64,000 bases of DNA from Nitzschia sp. DOCU1. Taxonomy: Eukaryota; Bacillariophyta; Bacillariophyceae; Bacillariales; Bacillariaceae. Every line of letters starts with the position of its first letter. Position 1 is the stretch's first letter. Below are positions 33,732 to 43,691 of this stretch, in pieces. The stretch lies in the NCBI GenBank assembly GCA_951394045.1, contig OX595987.1, positions 2,108,001 through 2,172,000 of the forward strand, read 5' to 3'. Under the pieces are notes generated by a model. The model saw only the letters and a program-made list of their open reading frames with translations, made no database searches and was not told where the DNA came from. The position numbers and the translations under genes were made by a program.

Positions 33732-34298
33732 CTACTTCTTAGTCTTTCTGGGTTTCCTTGGTGCCTTTGTTGCTTTGGGTGCCTTGGTTGCCTTGGGCGC
33801 CTTTGTAGCCTTGGGGGCCTTGGTTGCCTTAGGCGCCTTTGTTGCTTTTGGAGCCTTGACTGATCTGGCACGAAGTTCTCGTTGCAAATCAGTTCGATCT
33901 TTGTTGAGGTTTTCTTGTCCATGTGAGAAAGTGTCAAAGCGAAGTGGTTCCGAGTTAGCACCAGGAGTGCCGGCACCAACCATCTTCCCATGAACAAAAA
34001 CGGCATAATCGCCTCCCCCACCACCGTTGATGGTGAAAGTAAAGATCTCGTCTTGGGGAAGACACAAAGTCTCGGTGTAACGAGAGTTTGCCTCGTACTT
34101 CCCGGCCTCCTTTGAAAGCAGAACGCTCTCGCGAGAGTCGACCAGGCTGAAACTTGTTTCGGGGCCGTTCGCATCCGTCAAGAGCTCCAACTCAAACAAA
34201 GAATCACATGCATGGAATTGCTGCTCAGCGTTGACGTTGCCTTCCAAGAGGAATGCAAGCAAGAGCAGGAATGGTGAATTGCTGATAGAGAGTTTCAT
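33732..34298 (-). CDS. Small secreted protein with lysine-rich KAPKAT repeats
   Basis: This 188-residue protein starts with a clear signal peptide (MKLSISNSPFLLLLAFLLEG then NVNA). A beta-rich central part (FELELLTDANGPETSFSLVD, then LCLPQDEIFTFTINGGGGGDYA) has two cysteines. The C-terminus is five KAPKAT repeats followed by KAPRKPRKTKK. The tail is strongly basic, spaced K-x-x-K, as in some diatom silica-associated proteins (silaffins), but it lacks serine, so silica binding is only a hypothesis. The FTFTINGGGGGDYAVFVHG region resembles secreted adhesion-like beta domains. I do not recognise a named family. Confidence 0.75.
   Translation of the reverse strand: MKLSISNSPFLLLLAFLLEGNVNAEQQFHACDSLFELELLTDANGPETSFSLVDSRESVLLSKEAGKYEANSRYTETLCLPQDEIFTFTINGGGGGDYAVFVHGKMVGAGTPGANSEPLRFDTFSHGQENLNKDRTDLQRELRARSVKAPKATKAPKATKAPKATKAPKATKAPKATKAPRKPRKTKK
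33768..33857 (-). repeat. Five 18-base coding repeats (KAPKAT)
   Basis: Five in-frame 18-base units encode KAPKAT in the C-terminal tail of the secreted protein. Units differ mostly at third codon positions, so the peptide is kept while the DNA has drifted, a hint of selection on the amino-acid repeat. Confidence 0.9.
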
Positions 34299-34314
34299 CG
34301 TTGCTGCTTCAGTG

Positions 34315-34422
34315 TATCAACTTTGAGTGAACGATGACTGATATCAACTTTGCGCGAACGATGACTGATATCAACTTTGAGTGAACGATGACTGTTATCA
34401 ACTTTGAGTGAACGATGACTGA
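34315..34422 (+). repeat. Four 27-base tandem repeats (minisatellite)
   Basis: Units TATCAACTTTGAGTGAACGA-TGACTGA run head to tail four times; unit 2 has GCGC in place of GAGT, and unit 3 ends in T. The array starts 17 bases upstream of the lysine-rich protein ATG, so it probably lies in the 5' UTR or core promoter. Confidence 0.95.
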
Positions 34423-34458
34423 TACTCCCTGCCACAAAAAGCAAAGAAAGACCTTTCT

Positions 34459-34664
34459 CATGACTCATCCGAACACTCTGAACTGCCACGGTCGAAGGTA
34501 TTAACGCGAACCCGATGCGTGGTGCCAAACAGGTTATGAGCTTGGATCATTTGGATCCATTTGTCGTCATCGCCCGCCCGCCGATCCGACGATGGGAGCG
34601 CACTCAGTTACCACAAAACTTCGGCGACACATAGGTGTAGGATAAGCCAAGGCTAGCAGTAAAA
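34459..34664 (+). repeat. Duplicated upstream segment, copy 2
   Basis: Matches 33126-33332 with small indels (see copy 1). It ends 10 bases before the CBP80 start codon and probably carries the CBP80 promoter. It keeps the ATGACTCAT palindrome at 34460-34468. Confidence 0.85.
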
Positions 34665-34673
34665 CACTTGACC

Positions 34674-37600
34674 ATGGACTCTGGTGGCCGTAGTTACTAC
34701 GGTGGAGGCGGCGGCGGCCGTAGCTTTCGCGGGGGTGGTGGTGGTGGCCGTGGAAATCGTTCGTATCGAGGAGGAGGCGGCCGAGGTCGCGGCGGCGGAT
34801 ATCGAGGTGGCGGCGGTGGCGGTGCCCCGTATCGGAACCAGCCTTATCGACCCCAGGGTGGCCGTGGTCGAGGTGGTGGTGGAGGCCGAAGCAATCGCTT
34901 CGGACAACAGCAGCAACTGGACCCTGATACACAGTTATTTCAGCAGATTGCCTCGTTTGTCAGCCGTGTGGGAGAATTTCAAAATCTGCGATCGCCGTCC
35001 GAAGACGAGCCCGCCACGGATTTGCGCACTGTGGAATATACTACGGCATCCAATATAAATGATTTGCTACCTATTTTACTGGCTCCTGACAAGCGTGAAC
35101 GCCTTCTCAAGTACGCGCCTGATGCCGCCAAGCTAGAAGACAAGGTCGGAAAGCTGGTGCACCTGGTGGTGAGTTGCGTTGCTGATCTGCCAATGCAAAC
35201 GCCGTGTTATGCCGCTTTGACTCTGGCTGTCCATGAGCAAGTCAAGGGGGATGCTCCCTACGAAGGATTCGTGACTCGCTGCTTGCAATATACAATGTTG
35301 CAGATCGCCAAGGAACTTGATACTACACTTCTAACTTCCAATCCAGCTGCGGCTCGATCGACGTGCCGACTCAAGTTGCTTTTGCGGTATCTATGCGTTC
35401 TCGCCAATATGGGTGTTGTCACTGCCTACGACGGCGAAGCGACCGTGGATCCAAATCACATGACCGTCTTTGGCTTTGTCTCTGTACTCGTGGATGCTGC
35501 GATTTCTGCTGCCGAGCAGTTCAACAACGTCACTGCGAGTTGTTGGCTGGCCCTCATCGTACTGAGTACAGTGCCCTATTTAGTAGAATTACAAATTCCG
35601 CGAGATGCCATTGAAGAAAAACTAACCAAGAATCTCGAACGGCTGCTGGGGAATTACAAGTCCACCTTTACACCTGGGACAGGCATGACGGCACTTCTGC
35701 TGAAAGAACCACAAGTCGAAGAAGGGGATGACCAAAATGACGATGAAGAGGAGGAGGACGAAGAAGAGGGCGACGGATCTGGACAAATTTGCGACAGTCT
35801 ACAAGATCTTTTGCGTGCCACCAAGTACTGGCGAAAGGAAGGGCAAGTCTCCCGGTTTGCTCTCCCAGTAGATTCCCCATGGAAGGGGCTGGTGAGCAAA
35901 GAGATGCCCAACCCAGACTCGGGTGACGAAATGGAGATTCGCCCCATTGTCTATACGGATGGCCCGCTCTTTTTGGCATTTCCTCAAGAGTGCCAGCTAT
36001 TGAATTTACTGTTGAGTGGTGCCGGATCGGATAGTCCGGTGAAGCTTCAGTACTTTTGTCTGGAGGGAGCTGTCTTTGGTCGCCTTCCTATTTTTGGATC
36101 GCCACCAGATCCAGAAGAGGAGGATGACGAGGAAGAAATGGAAGATGGTGGCATCAAGAATGAGCAGCTGCAGGCTTTTCGGGGGATGAGTCTCTTGGAT
36201 CGCTACTTTGCGGCAGAGACCCTGCGTGACTGTTTACTTTGCCACGAGAGCCATGTCAATGATGCAGGCTTGGAGTTTGGAAGCGCCAAGTCCGCGGCCG
36301 AAGAATTGCTGCGAGTTTGCCACATTTTCCCACTCACTGGAAGCGAAGATCCTTCCAAAGGTTTTGAGTATGCCATTTTAGAGACTATCTTTGCTCTTTT
36401 GGCGCAATCCACCGAATTTTCGAGTTTGCGCCACATCTACTTGTCTCGTGTTCTCTTGGAATTGACGCGTCTGGAGCCCTCTCGGATCTCTCAAGCATTG
36501 GCCATTGGTATGACCAATCTTTTTCAAGATTACTTGCCGGCATTGGTACCTGCGGCAAGAGAAAATTTTAGCTGCTGGTTGGCCTTCCATTTGTCAAATA
36601 CAGATTACCAATGGCCCAGCGCCTACTGGAAGTTGTGGGAACCCTATGCGACTTCCAACGTGGTCTCTAGTCGGGGTGTCTTTGTACGACGAGCACTTCA
36701 ACTCATGGCGGAAAACCTTTCGGATCCCACCCCGATCGTCAAGCAGTCGTTTGGAGGTGTGGCACCGTCACTCACCAAAGAATTGCTCGCCCGAAGTAGC
36801 GTGCCGCTCGAGGAGAGCCCAGTGGAATCGCTCGACAGCGAAGTTCACCGCCGCGTCTGGGATACTCAAGAAGACCCGGTCATCCTGATGGAATATATGG
36901 CGGGCGAAGAAGTTGGGGCCGCCCTGAGTGCAGCTGGCTCGTCCTGGGCTCGCACCGACGTTTTGGTGAGAGCTCTAATGGATCCGGCGAGAGAACTTCT
37001 CGAAGGAACCAAAGCAGTCTTGGAAAAGGCTGCGGGGGGCACAGATGTGGGCGAAGACGACATGGAGGACGATTCCACTTTTGCGAAAGACGTTTGCGTC
37101 CTTATCACGGGTGCTGTTGAGCGCTACAAGGATACTCTCGTCGGGGTGCTAAGCAAAGAAGCGGATGCCCTGGGCGGTGAAAAGGAGACTGCCCTGGTGA
37201 ACGGAGGCGCATTTCTTTTGCGACGCGTCGAAAGCATGGCTGGCTTCAATGCCAGCCTACTGGATGCCGTCGTTGTATGTCTCTTGCAGGCTCGTGTTGT
37301 GGAAAGTATTTCTGTAATGAAATGGGTACTACGTGACGTTGGTGACTCTGTAGTTGCTCCAGTGATGCCAAGTTGGTCCGAAGTAGCGATTGTTGCCGTT
37401 CGGCAAGCCCTCTTGGTGCTCGCATCCGATGTTACCGCGGGTGGAACTATGGTAATTGACGATGGCAGCGGGGCATCGGAGGGTGAACTGGTTACGAAAT
37501 TGATTGCCAAGATAGGTCAACAAATGAGCTACGTCGTTCAGAGGGTATGCGGTCTGTTGGTGTTGACACAGATGGACGAGAAGAAAATGAAGCCTGTTCA

Positions 37601-37829
37601 GGTGTATCTAGTTGAGGGGACAAAGACCTTGGTGTATACAGCAAAGAATCTTTTAACCACGACACTCACTCGGCCTACGGGGATCCGTAAGCCCTTACTC
37701 GCCAGCGAGGTGGAAGATGTGGTATCCAAGAGTGAAATTTCCGGGTCGTCACTGGCGGCATGGTGTAGTGATGATCTGTCGTGCCCTGGTGTCGTACTTT
37801 TGAAGCAAAGTCTGGAAAGCTCGCCGTAG
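34674..37829 (+). CDS. NCBP1: Nuclear cap-binding protein subunit 1 (CBP80)
   Basis: CBP80 is the large subunit of the nuclear cap-binding complex; it supports CBP20 in holding the m7G cap and links to splicing, export and decay. This intronless gene encodes 1051 residues. Residues 1-75 form a glycine/arginine-rich RGG-type tail (RSYYGGGGGGRSFRGGGGG), unusual for animal CBP80. The MIF4G-like helical regions follow, with an acidic insert (DDQNDDEEEEDEEEGD). The best family match is LRHIYLSRVLLELTRLEPSR and SCWLAFHLSNTDYQWPSAYW, equivalent to the HLSNFxFxWxWxxW block. Start ATG 34674 is in ACCATGG context. Confidence 0.85.
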   Translation: MDSGGRSYYGGGGGGRSFRGGGGGGRGNRSYRGGGGRGRGGGYRGGGGGGAPYRNQPYRPQGGRGRGGGGGRSNRFGQQQQLDPDTQLFQQIASFVSRVGEFQNLRSPSEDEPATDLRTVEYTTASNINDLLPILLAPDKRERLLKYAPDAAKLEDKVGKLVHLVVSCVADLPMQTPCYAALTLAVHEQVKGDAPYEGFVTRCLQYTMLQIAKELDTTLLTSNPAAARSTCRLKLLLRYLCVLANMGVVTAYDGEATVDPNHMTVFGFVSVLVDAAISAAEQFNNVTASCWLALIVLSTVPYLVELQIPRDAIEEKLTKNLERLLGNYKSTFTPGTGMTALLLKEPQVEEGDDQNDDEEEEDEEEGDGSGQICDSLQDLLRATKYWRKEGQVSRFALPVDSPWKGLVSKEMPNPDSGDEMEIRPIVYTDGPLFLAFPQECQLLNLLLSGAGSDSPVKLQYFCLEGAVFGRLPIFGSPPDPEEEDDEEEMEDGGIKNEQLQAFRGMSLLDRYFAAETLRDCLLCHESHVNDAGLEFGSAKSAAEELLRVCHIFPLTGSEDPSKGFEYAILETIFALLAQSTEFSSLRHIYLSRVLLELTRLEPSRISQALAIGMTNLFQDYLPALVPAARENFSCWLAFHLSNTDYQWPSAYWKLWEPYATSNVVSSRGVFVRRALQLMAENLSDPTPIVKQSFGGVAPSLTKELLARSSVPLEESPVESLDSEVHRRVWDTQEDPVILMEYMAGEEVGAALSAAGSSWARTDVLVRALMDPARELLEGTKAVLEKAAGGTDVGEDDMEDDSTFAKDVCVLITGAVERYKDTLVGVLSKEADALGGEKETALVNGGAFLLRRVESMAGFNASLLDAVVVCLLQARVVESISVMKWVLRDVGDSVVAPVMPSWSEVAIVAVRQALLVLASDVTAGGTMVIDDGSGASEGELVTKLIAKIGQQMSYVVQRVCGLLVLTQMDEKKMKPVQVYLVEGTKTLVYTAKNLLTTTLTRPTGIRKPLLASEVEDVVSKSEISGSSLAAWCSDDLSCPGVVLLKQSLESSP

Positions 37830-38242
37830 TGGTATTTCGTCCATGCGCTGTTGAAGAGATTCCAAAGTGTCGGAACCAAACAATGTTGCTAGAGACTGTG
37901 ATTGGGTCTTCTCGGCGAGTCTGGTCTGATTGCGGCATGGTAGTCGTTCTAAGACTTGGAATCGGTGACAGTATGGCCACGGTAGCTAATCGGTCTCTCT
38001 ACTAGTAGCAGTATTAGCTCACCTCGTAACTAGTAATGGTAACCTCGAGTACTGTTCTGCTTTTACTTGCTACAGAAGTCGGGGCAATCTCAGTGCAAGA
38101 TATATTGCAAGTCATCGTCTAGGGCAGATAAGTCTCTCCAGACAGATATTTCGTCCAATTCGTATTCAATGTTTCTACGAAGGCAAAAACATCGAATCCA
38201 CAACACTGTGTCTATACAAGCGATGTTCATACCGAATAGAAT
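37830..38242. other. Spacer between convergent CBP80 and RED genes
   Basis: 3' flanks of both genes. No further gene, RNA or repeat recognised. Confidence 0.4.
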
Positions 38243-39265
38243 CTATTTTATCTTGGCTTTGTCCGGAGGAACATATTCATCAAGACCAGCAAAGATGTCA
38301 TCATCGTCTTCGTCATCTCCCTGGTCGACCTTTGCATCGACGGCTGGCTGCTCGGTTTTTGAGGGGACGACCGACGATATTCTAGCCGTGGTATCATCCG
38401 GCTCAACCTTGGGAGCTTTCTTTGGTCGAATGGGAAAGAATTGCTGTAGAGACTCCACTATATGCTCCGGAAGCAGTGGTATGTTGGGGTATTCACTCGC
38501 ATTGGAATGAATGGCCTCTCTTGGAATTTCCCAGGCTCGCCGTCGATCCGAGGGGTGCCCATCCATGCTCAGGACGAGGCGCGTCCGTTGCAACGTCTTT
38601 CCTTCGACACCACACTTGACACCACTAGTGTAGCTTCTACTACTAGCGATAGTCCTAGCGAATAGAGTCAAGTATTCGGTCTCTTCTGCGGAAAGCGAGG
38701 GAAACGACGAGGACGGATCGGCCAGAAATTGTTCTAGATTCCGTCGGGCTTGATCGATCGAGGGCAACTCGGCTGTTGGCAAAAACTGATGCCCTTGACC
38801 ATCTGGGGCGTCCGAATCATCATCGTCGTCGTCATCATCCCCTCGAAGCCGCGCCTTTTCTTCTCGAACTAGGGAAAGGTTCAGCCCCTTGGTTGCCACT
38901 GGCAGAGGGACGTTGGGGTCGTCATCTGCACCAGGAGCCGTCGAAGTCGTTCCAGTATCGGCATTTCCACCTTCTCGTCGTTCCTTGGCTCGATCCCGAT
39001 ATTTGGACGCCTCTTCCTCGCTCACTTTGACTTGCGTCGGACGAAGGAGCAATGCGCTAGCAGCAGTAGCATCGGGGGATTCTTTATTCTTTTTCTTTTT
39101 TCGGCGATCGTCGTTGTCACTGTCCGACGATTCATAGTCATCATCTTGGCGCTTCCTGCCCTTGCGACGCTTGCGAAATTCCTGTTCCACGGCAGCCCGA
39201 GCTATTTCTTTGGTGGACTTGCCACCACGGTTGCGGACCATCTTTTTAAAGGCATCATTGTCCAT
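38243..39265 (-). CDS. RED/IK/SMU2-like splicing factor
   Basis: RED works with SMU1 in the spliceosome B complex. The diagnostic RED_N string is KVSEEEASKYRDRAKERREG, matching the YRDRAKERRDG of human IK. The N-terminus is very basic (EFRKRRKGRKRQ, RRKKKKNKE), with acidic runs (eight D near residue 148), then a moderately conserved central part (LFARTIASSRSYTSG, RTRLVLSMDGHPSD). At 340 residues it is shorter than human RED (557) and lacks the RE/RD/KE dipeptide array that gave the protein its name. Nuclear location fits the basic runs. Confidence 0.75.
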   Translation of the reverse strand: MDNDAFKKMVRNRGGKSTKEIARAAVEQEFRKRRKGRKRQDDDYESSDSDNDDRRKKKKNKESPDATAASALLLRPTQVKVSEEEASKYRDRAKERREGGNADTGTTSTAPGADDDPNVPLPVATKGLNLSLVREEKARLRGDDDDDDDDSDAPDGQGHQFLPTAELPSIDQARRNLEQFLADPSSSFPSLSAEETEYLTLFARTIASSRSYTSGVKCGVEGKTLQRTRLVLSMDGHPSDRRRAWEIPREAIHSNASEYPNIPLLPEHIVESLQQFFPIRPKKAPKVEPDDTTARISSVVPSKTEQPAVDAKVDQGDDEDDDDIFAGLDEYVPPDKAKIK

Positions 39266-39724
39266 TTTGATGGTTATTCATTGTGTTGTGTGACTGGATG
39301 GGGCAACGAAGGAGTGTTGCAATGGTCTCTGCGATAACAACCTAATATCGCATGATGGTGGAGTTTGTGCCAAGTTTCGGGGGTTTCAGCGGTTCCCCTT
39401 TATTTTCGTGCGCATTTCTTACCAAAAATGACTCCATGGACTCAAGTCCGCACCTTCCCCCATATTTGTCCTGCACCGCGGTCTATTTCCGAGCCGAATT
39501 TGCGCCGGGAGAATAGTAACACGAGCCTAGTAAAGGACTATAGCATATTCCAGTTGCATCGTAGGAGTGAATGCAAGATCCCATTAAAAGGCTGTTTGTT
39601 AGCTCAGGTCCTATCACCGCTTCTATATGTAAGCTACGCCGCTTGGCTCGAATGTAGACAAACTACAGCGCCCCGCCATTGTTCCTTGTCGGGCTCGATA
39701 GACGACTTCCGTCCAACGTTGAGT
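39266..39724. other. Spacer between two minus-strand genes
   Basis: RED 5' flank (left) and 3' flank of the PDZ/PHD gene (right). No supported feature. Confidence 0.4.
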
Positions 39725-42700
39725 TTAGCCAAACGTGTACGCATACACAAATTCTGCTGAAATGCCCTTCTCCGAACGGCCAACCACGTACTTGATGTCG
39801 TAGAGGCGCTCTCCGTCCTTGTCCAGGTAAACCTTATTGACGCGACCAATGCCACCTTCGCAATTCCAACCTGGCCAGGCGTGGTGCTGCACAAAGACCA
39901 AATCACCCTTTTTAAAGACCAGATGCACGTCACCAGTTCCAGAGATCTCCTCGTTGCTCGTACTTGGCTTCTTGACAGCGCTCTTCTCGGAAGACGACTT
40001 CACATCAGGACGAGATCCGCTATCCGTGTTCGTGCTGGGTGCGATCGGTTCGGATGTCTTTGTAGTGCCCCGTTCGCTTGCCACGGCCTTCTGAGGCGCT
40101 GAAGGCTTGACTGGAGTGGAAGGCTTTCGTTTTGGCGCCCACAGGCCCCGGTGTTTGTCCCATTGATACCCCTTGGGAACTCGACCAGTGGGCTTGCGAT
40201 AAGTTCCATCGGCCAGAAGAATCGGCCGTGAGTTCGAAAGCAAATTTCCTTCCTCCGTCTTGGAGAGCTGTCGGTCCTTCCAGCTGGGTCTACCGTCCTT
40301 GTAGGTCGTGACTTTCCTCTTCTTGGGCCCAGACTTCTTGGAGGTATTGCTGTGTAGACTGCTTCCAGCCAGTGATTCGGTAGAATCGCCAAAGCCCTTG
40401 GAATTCTCAATGCTCACAGCTGCCTTCTTCGTGCTAGCACCGACCCCAGGTTTGCCCGGCGGAAGAGCTGGCTTTTGCAAGGCCATGGGTACATTATCAT
40501 CGATAGTCGCCTTGGTGGACGATTTATCCTTGGCAGGTTTAGGAACCTCTACCGTCTCCTCCGTCCTAGCCGCCTCGGCGACAAAGTTGGACGGGCTGGG
40601 TCGGCGGGACGAGGGGGAGGACTCTTCCAGGTCCGAGCCACAAGCCCAGCACGTCCATCGTTCGATGCTTTCAGCTTCCTTCTGAGTAAAGCCAACGCAG
40701 TCTGCGGAAACGTCGTACCAAGAATCACAATCTTCGCACTGGATCCAGAAAACTTTAGCTGCCTTCTTGTGAACTTCACCACACACGCAGCCATTCCACG
40801 CGTTCTGGTCCTCCTCCCACTCTTCTTCGGCTTCTTCCTCATCACCGTTGGGCGCAGCCGCGACATCCAAGCCAGAGGATTCGCTTTCGTCTTTCCTTTC
40901 CTCTACGACTTGACGATTCGAGATGGGATTCTGAATCTTGTCGGAATGGACGCTCGCCGATTCGTCTCGTACATGGTCGGGGCGTTCTTCGCCTTCAGAG
41001 TCGACATCCATACGGTCGTCTTGGAGGGGTGGATCAATAGTAATAGGCGTGCGAGGTGTTTGATCCCCACGCTGGGCGACGACGTCCGTAGTCTCGGTCT
41101 CCATTTCCTGGGGTGGCCCAGCAGCTACAACTGATAGCTGATGGACGCCACCATATCCTACCTCATGCCAGCCCAAAAGACGCTCGTCACGACAGGATCG
41201 ATCCATGACACGAAGCATAGTACGTTCCATAGCGGCCATCTGTTGAGCGGCAGCCGCAGCATGCTTGTATCTGGAAACGACCAAGGTCAATCGAGGACCG
41301 CACGTTTTCAACTCGAGCTCGAGGCCGACTTCGGTCATTCCCCCGACCGTGTGCCCGTTGACCATGACAATCATGTCATGAACCTTTAGCCCCAAAATCT
41401 CGTCTGACCCCAATGCTTTCTGTGAAATCCACAAATAAGAAACGACGTTGAGAGATTGTACACATCAGCTACTAGACACATCCCAATCGTCGAATACTTA
41501 CCGCCTCTGATGCCGCCGTCATGGGCTGGACGAATTCCACCAAACAAGCATGGCCAAATTCATCCCGTGTCAAACCAAATCCCCAAGGGCTACTTCCACA
41601 TGGATCACGACACAAACATAGTACCGTAAACCCTTCCTGTGGAGTACAATGGGTAGTGCGATAGTTGGACCCCACTGCAAAGGGATGCAAAATGTACCGC
41701 GGAGACGGCAACAAGGTTTCGTGGTGTCCCAGACCAGATTGGGGGCCATAAATCAAAACATCTCCTGCCTGATAGCCGTGCCCGCCCCAAGGATTCTCGT
41801 CGGTGGATTCCCAACGAGATTTGAGTGTCGTGGGTTCCACCACAGGTGTAGCAGTAGCTTGATTCTTGGACGACGTCGTGGTGGAAGCCACAGTGGCGCG
41901 GGCTACAGCCTTTTGAGTAGTGTCCGACGGAGGCGGAGTGACACGACGAGCTTCTTCCAAAGTTGGCTTGGAAGCAGTAGCAGTAGTTGTCGCCTTGGCC
42001 TTGGGCGCAGTCAACGTAGTAGATTTGCTCGACTTGCTGGTGGTGGTAGTGGTTGTAGCGGCCTTTTTGGAGGATTGCGCCGGAGGATTGGATGGCTGCT
42101 TCTTGCGTGGGGGACGATAGGCCGAGAGTTCTTCTTCATCGTCACTAGAAGCCGACAGCTGCTCTCGTCGTCGTTTCCGCTTGCGAAGTTTCTCCTTGCG
42201 CTCTTCCTCTTCTTGTCGTTCTTGAATCGCCTTCTTGAGGCGCCTTTGATTGTCTAGACAATATTGTGTGTGCGACTTGACGGGTTCTAGCTTTCCCGAT
42301 TGATATTCCTTGTCACACGCAGGACAGGAAAGCTTGCGACCTTGTCGAATGCGATCGAGCAAGTCGTCGCCACCATTATTGTTAAAGAAGGCGCCTTGAG
42401 GACACCAGGCATGATGTGCACGTGGCTTGTGACCATAGTGATTCGGTCGCTTGCCATGCTTCTTGAGGTACTTGCAGAGTTTGCAAAAGGGCAAGATTTC
42501 CTCCACTACTTTTGGCTGCTGCTGTGGCTGGGCGGGTGGTATAGTAGTCGAATCCAGAGGCAAATTATTCTCCTTGCCAGAGGTGGGTCGCTTCTTGAGG
42601 GTCAAGGAGGACGTCCTTTCACTGTGCTCAATCGCCTCCAACAGACTCCCCATGCTACTAGGTCGAGGTGAAGAAGACGAACCACCAGGGCAACTAAGTT

Positions 42701-43691
42701 CGCACATGGCTACCATGGCCTTGGCAGCATCTTGTTCGGACGGAGAGGCCGTCAGCGACTTTGTTTTGTTGCTGCTAGTGGAAGTGGCAGGCGGCTGCTC
42801 GGATGGACCTTCATCCCGTTGAACGAGTCTCAAGACGGATGCTTCAAAGGATCGCGTCTTGGCCCAGTCTTGGACCTCTTGAAACCCTGCTAGTACGGGC
42901 GCCTTTGTCATCGACATGGGCCGACATACCCAGTCGTCTACGCGGACGCCACATTGCTCCGCCACTTCTCCAGGGACGACTCGTAAAATCTTGCAATGCA
43001 CCAGACCTGAGTGTGGACGCCGCGGTTCCGAGGCAAAGAACTGATCGCGTTGAATGACCATTCCGAGCCCAGCATTCTTGTCCTCCACGTGAAAGGTAAT
43101 GGGGACCCATTCATAGCGCTTGCTATAATCGTCCTTCCATTCCTGGAGGGAAAGACAGTTGGCGGCATCGGGAGGTGAAAGAGTGGAAGAAGTCGTTTTG
43201 TCGGCAGTGCCCTTAGTAGTCGTGGCAGCAGCACGTGCATTTGCGCTCGTCGTGGGTTCCGTTTCCTGTTCCTTGTTCTTTGCAATGTCATATCGCAAAT
43301 CATCCATGTTTTGCGACAAGGCATTCAGGGTTTGTGTGGCGGGTGAGAACATTGTGGACGGAGCCTCGCTGTTGCCGCTTCCAGTCTTGTTGTCGTCAGA
43401 AGGAGTCGCTGCCAGCAACACGGTCGATTCATCATCATCGTCGTGCAACAAATCGACTGATTTTGTGGTAGTATCTTCTCCAGGACTTTGAGCGGCTGCT
43501 GTGGTAGACTTGGCGGCAGCGGGTTTCAATGGAGACTGCCGCGACGAGGCATTGCTCTGTTTCGTCGCTGGCGGCTTGGCGGAAGAGGAACCCAGGTCGG
43601 GAACGACAGTGACAGAATCATCATCATTATCATTCTTGGCTGTCAATCTGCGGCCGTGACTCGTCATTCGAGCAGTAGCAGTAGTCGCCAT
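39725..43691 (-). CDS. Large PDZ - zinc finger - PDZ - PHD - Tudor-like protein, two exons
   Basis: Exons 43691-41502 and 41419-39725 join in phase 0 (GTAAGT donor, TTTCACAG acceptor) to give about 1294 residues. Order: low-complexity Ser/Thr/Ala N-terminus; a PDZ-like domain (NAGLGMVIQRDQFF ... LVHCKILRVVPGEVAEQCGV); a Cys/His cluster (FCKLCKYLKKHGKRPNHYGH, then LSCPACDKEY ... SHTQYC); a basic coiled coil; a second PDZ-like domain split by the intron (WGFGLTRDEFGHACLVEFVQ, GSDEILGLKVHDMIVMVNGH); a PHD finger (CVCGEVHKK, WIQCEDCDSWYDVSADCVGF, WTCWACGS); and a C-terminal Tudor/PWWP-like barrel (VFKKGDLVFVQHHAWPGWNC, YDIKYVVG). I infer a chromatin-associated protein; partners are unknown. Confidence 0.75.

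Larger units (their letters stand above)
34299..34673. other. Divergent spacer with minisatellite and duplicate copy 2
   Basis: Only 375 bases separate the lysine-rich protein ATG (-) from the CBP80 ATG (+). It is filled by a four-unit 27-base tandem array (34315-34422) and the second copy of the duplicated segment (34459-34664). Confidence 0.6.

Noticed and set aside
33768..34422. Tandem repeats as a CRISPR array
   Set aside because: Units are directly adjacent with no spacers, one array is coding, and the genome is eukaryotic.
41649..42257. Plus-strand open frame, Arg/Ser-rich
   Set aside because: Antisense of the low-complexity region of the PDZ/PHD gene; composition reflects the opposite strand.
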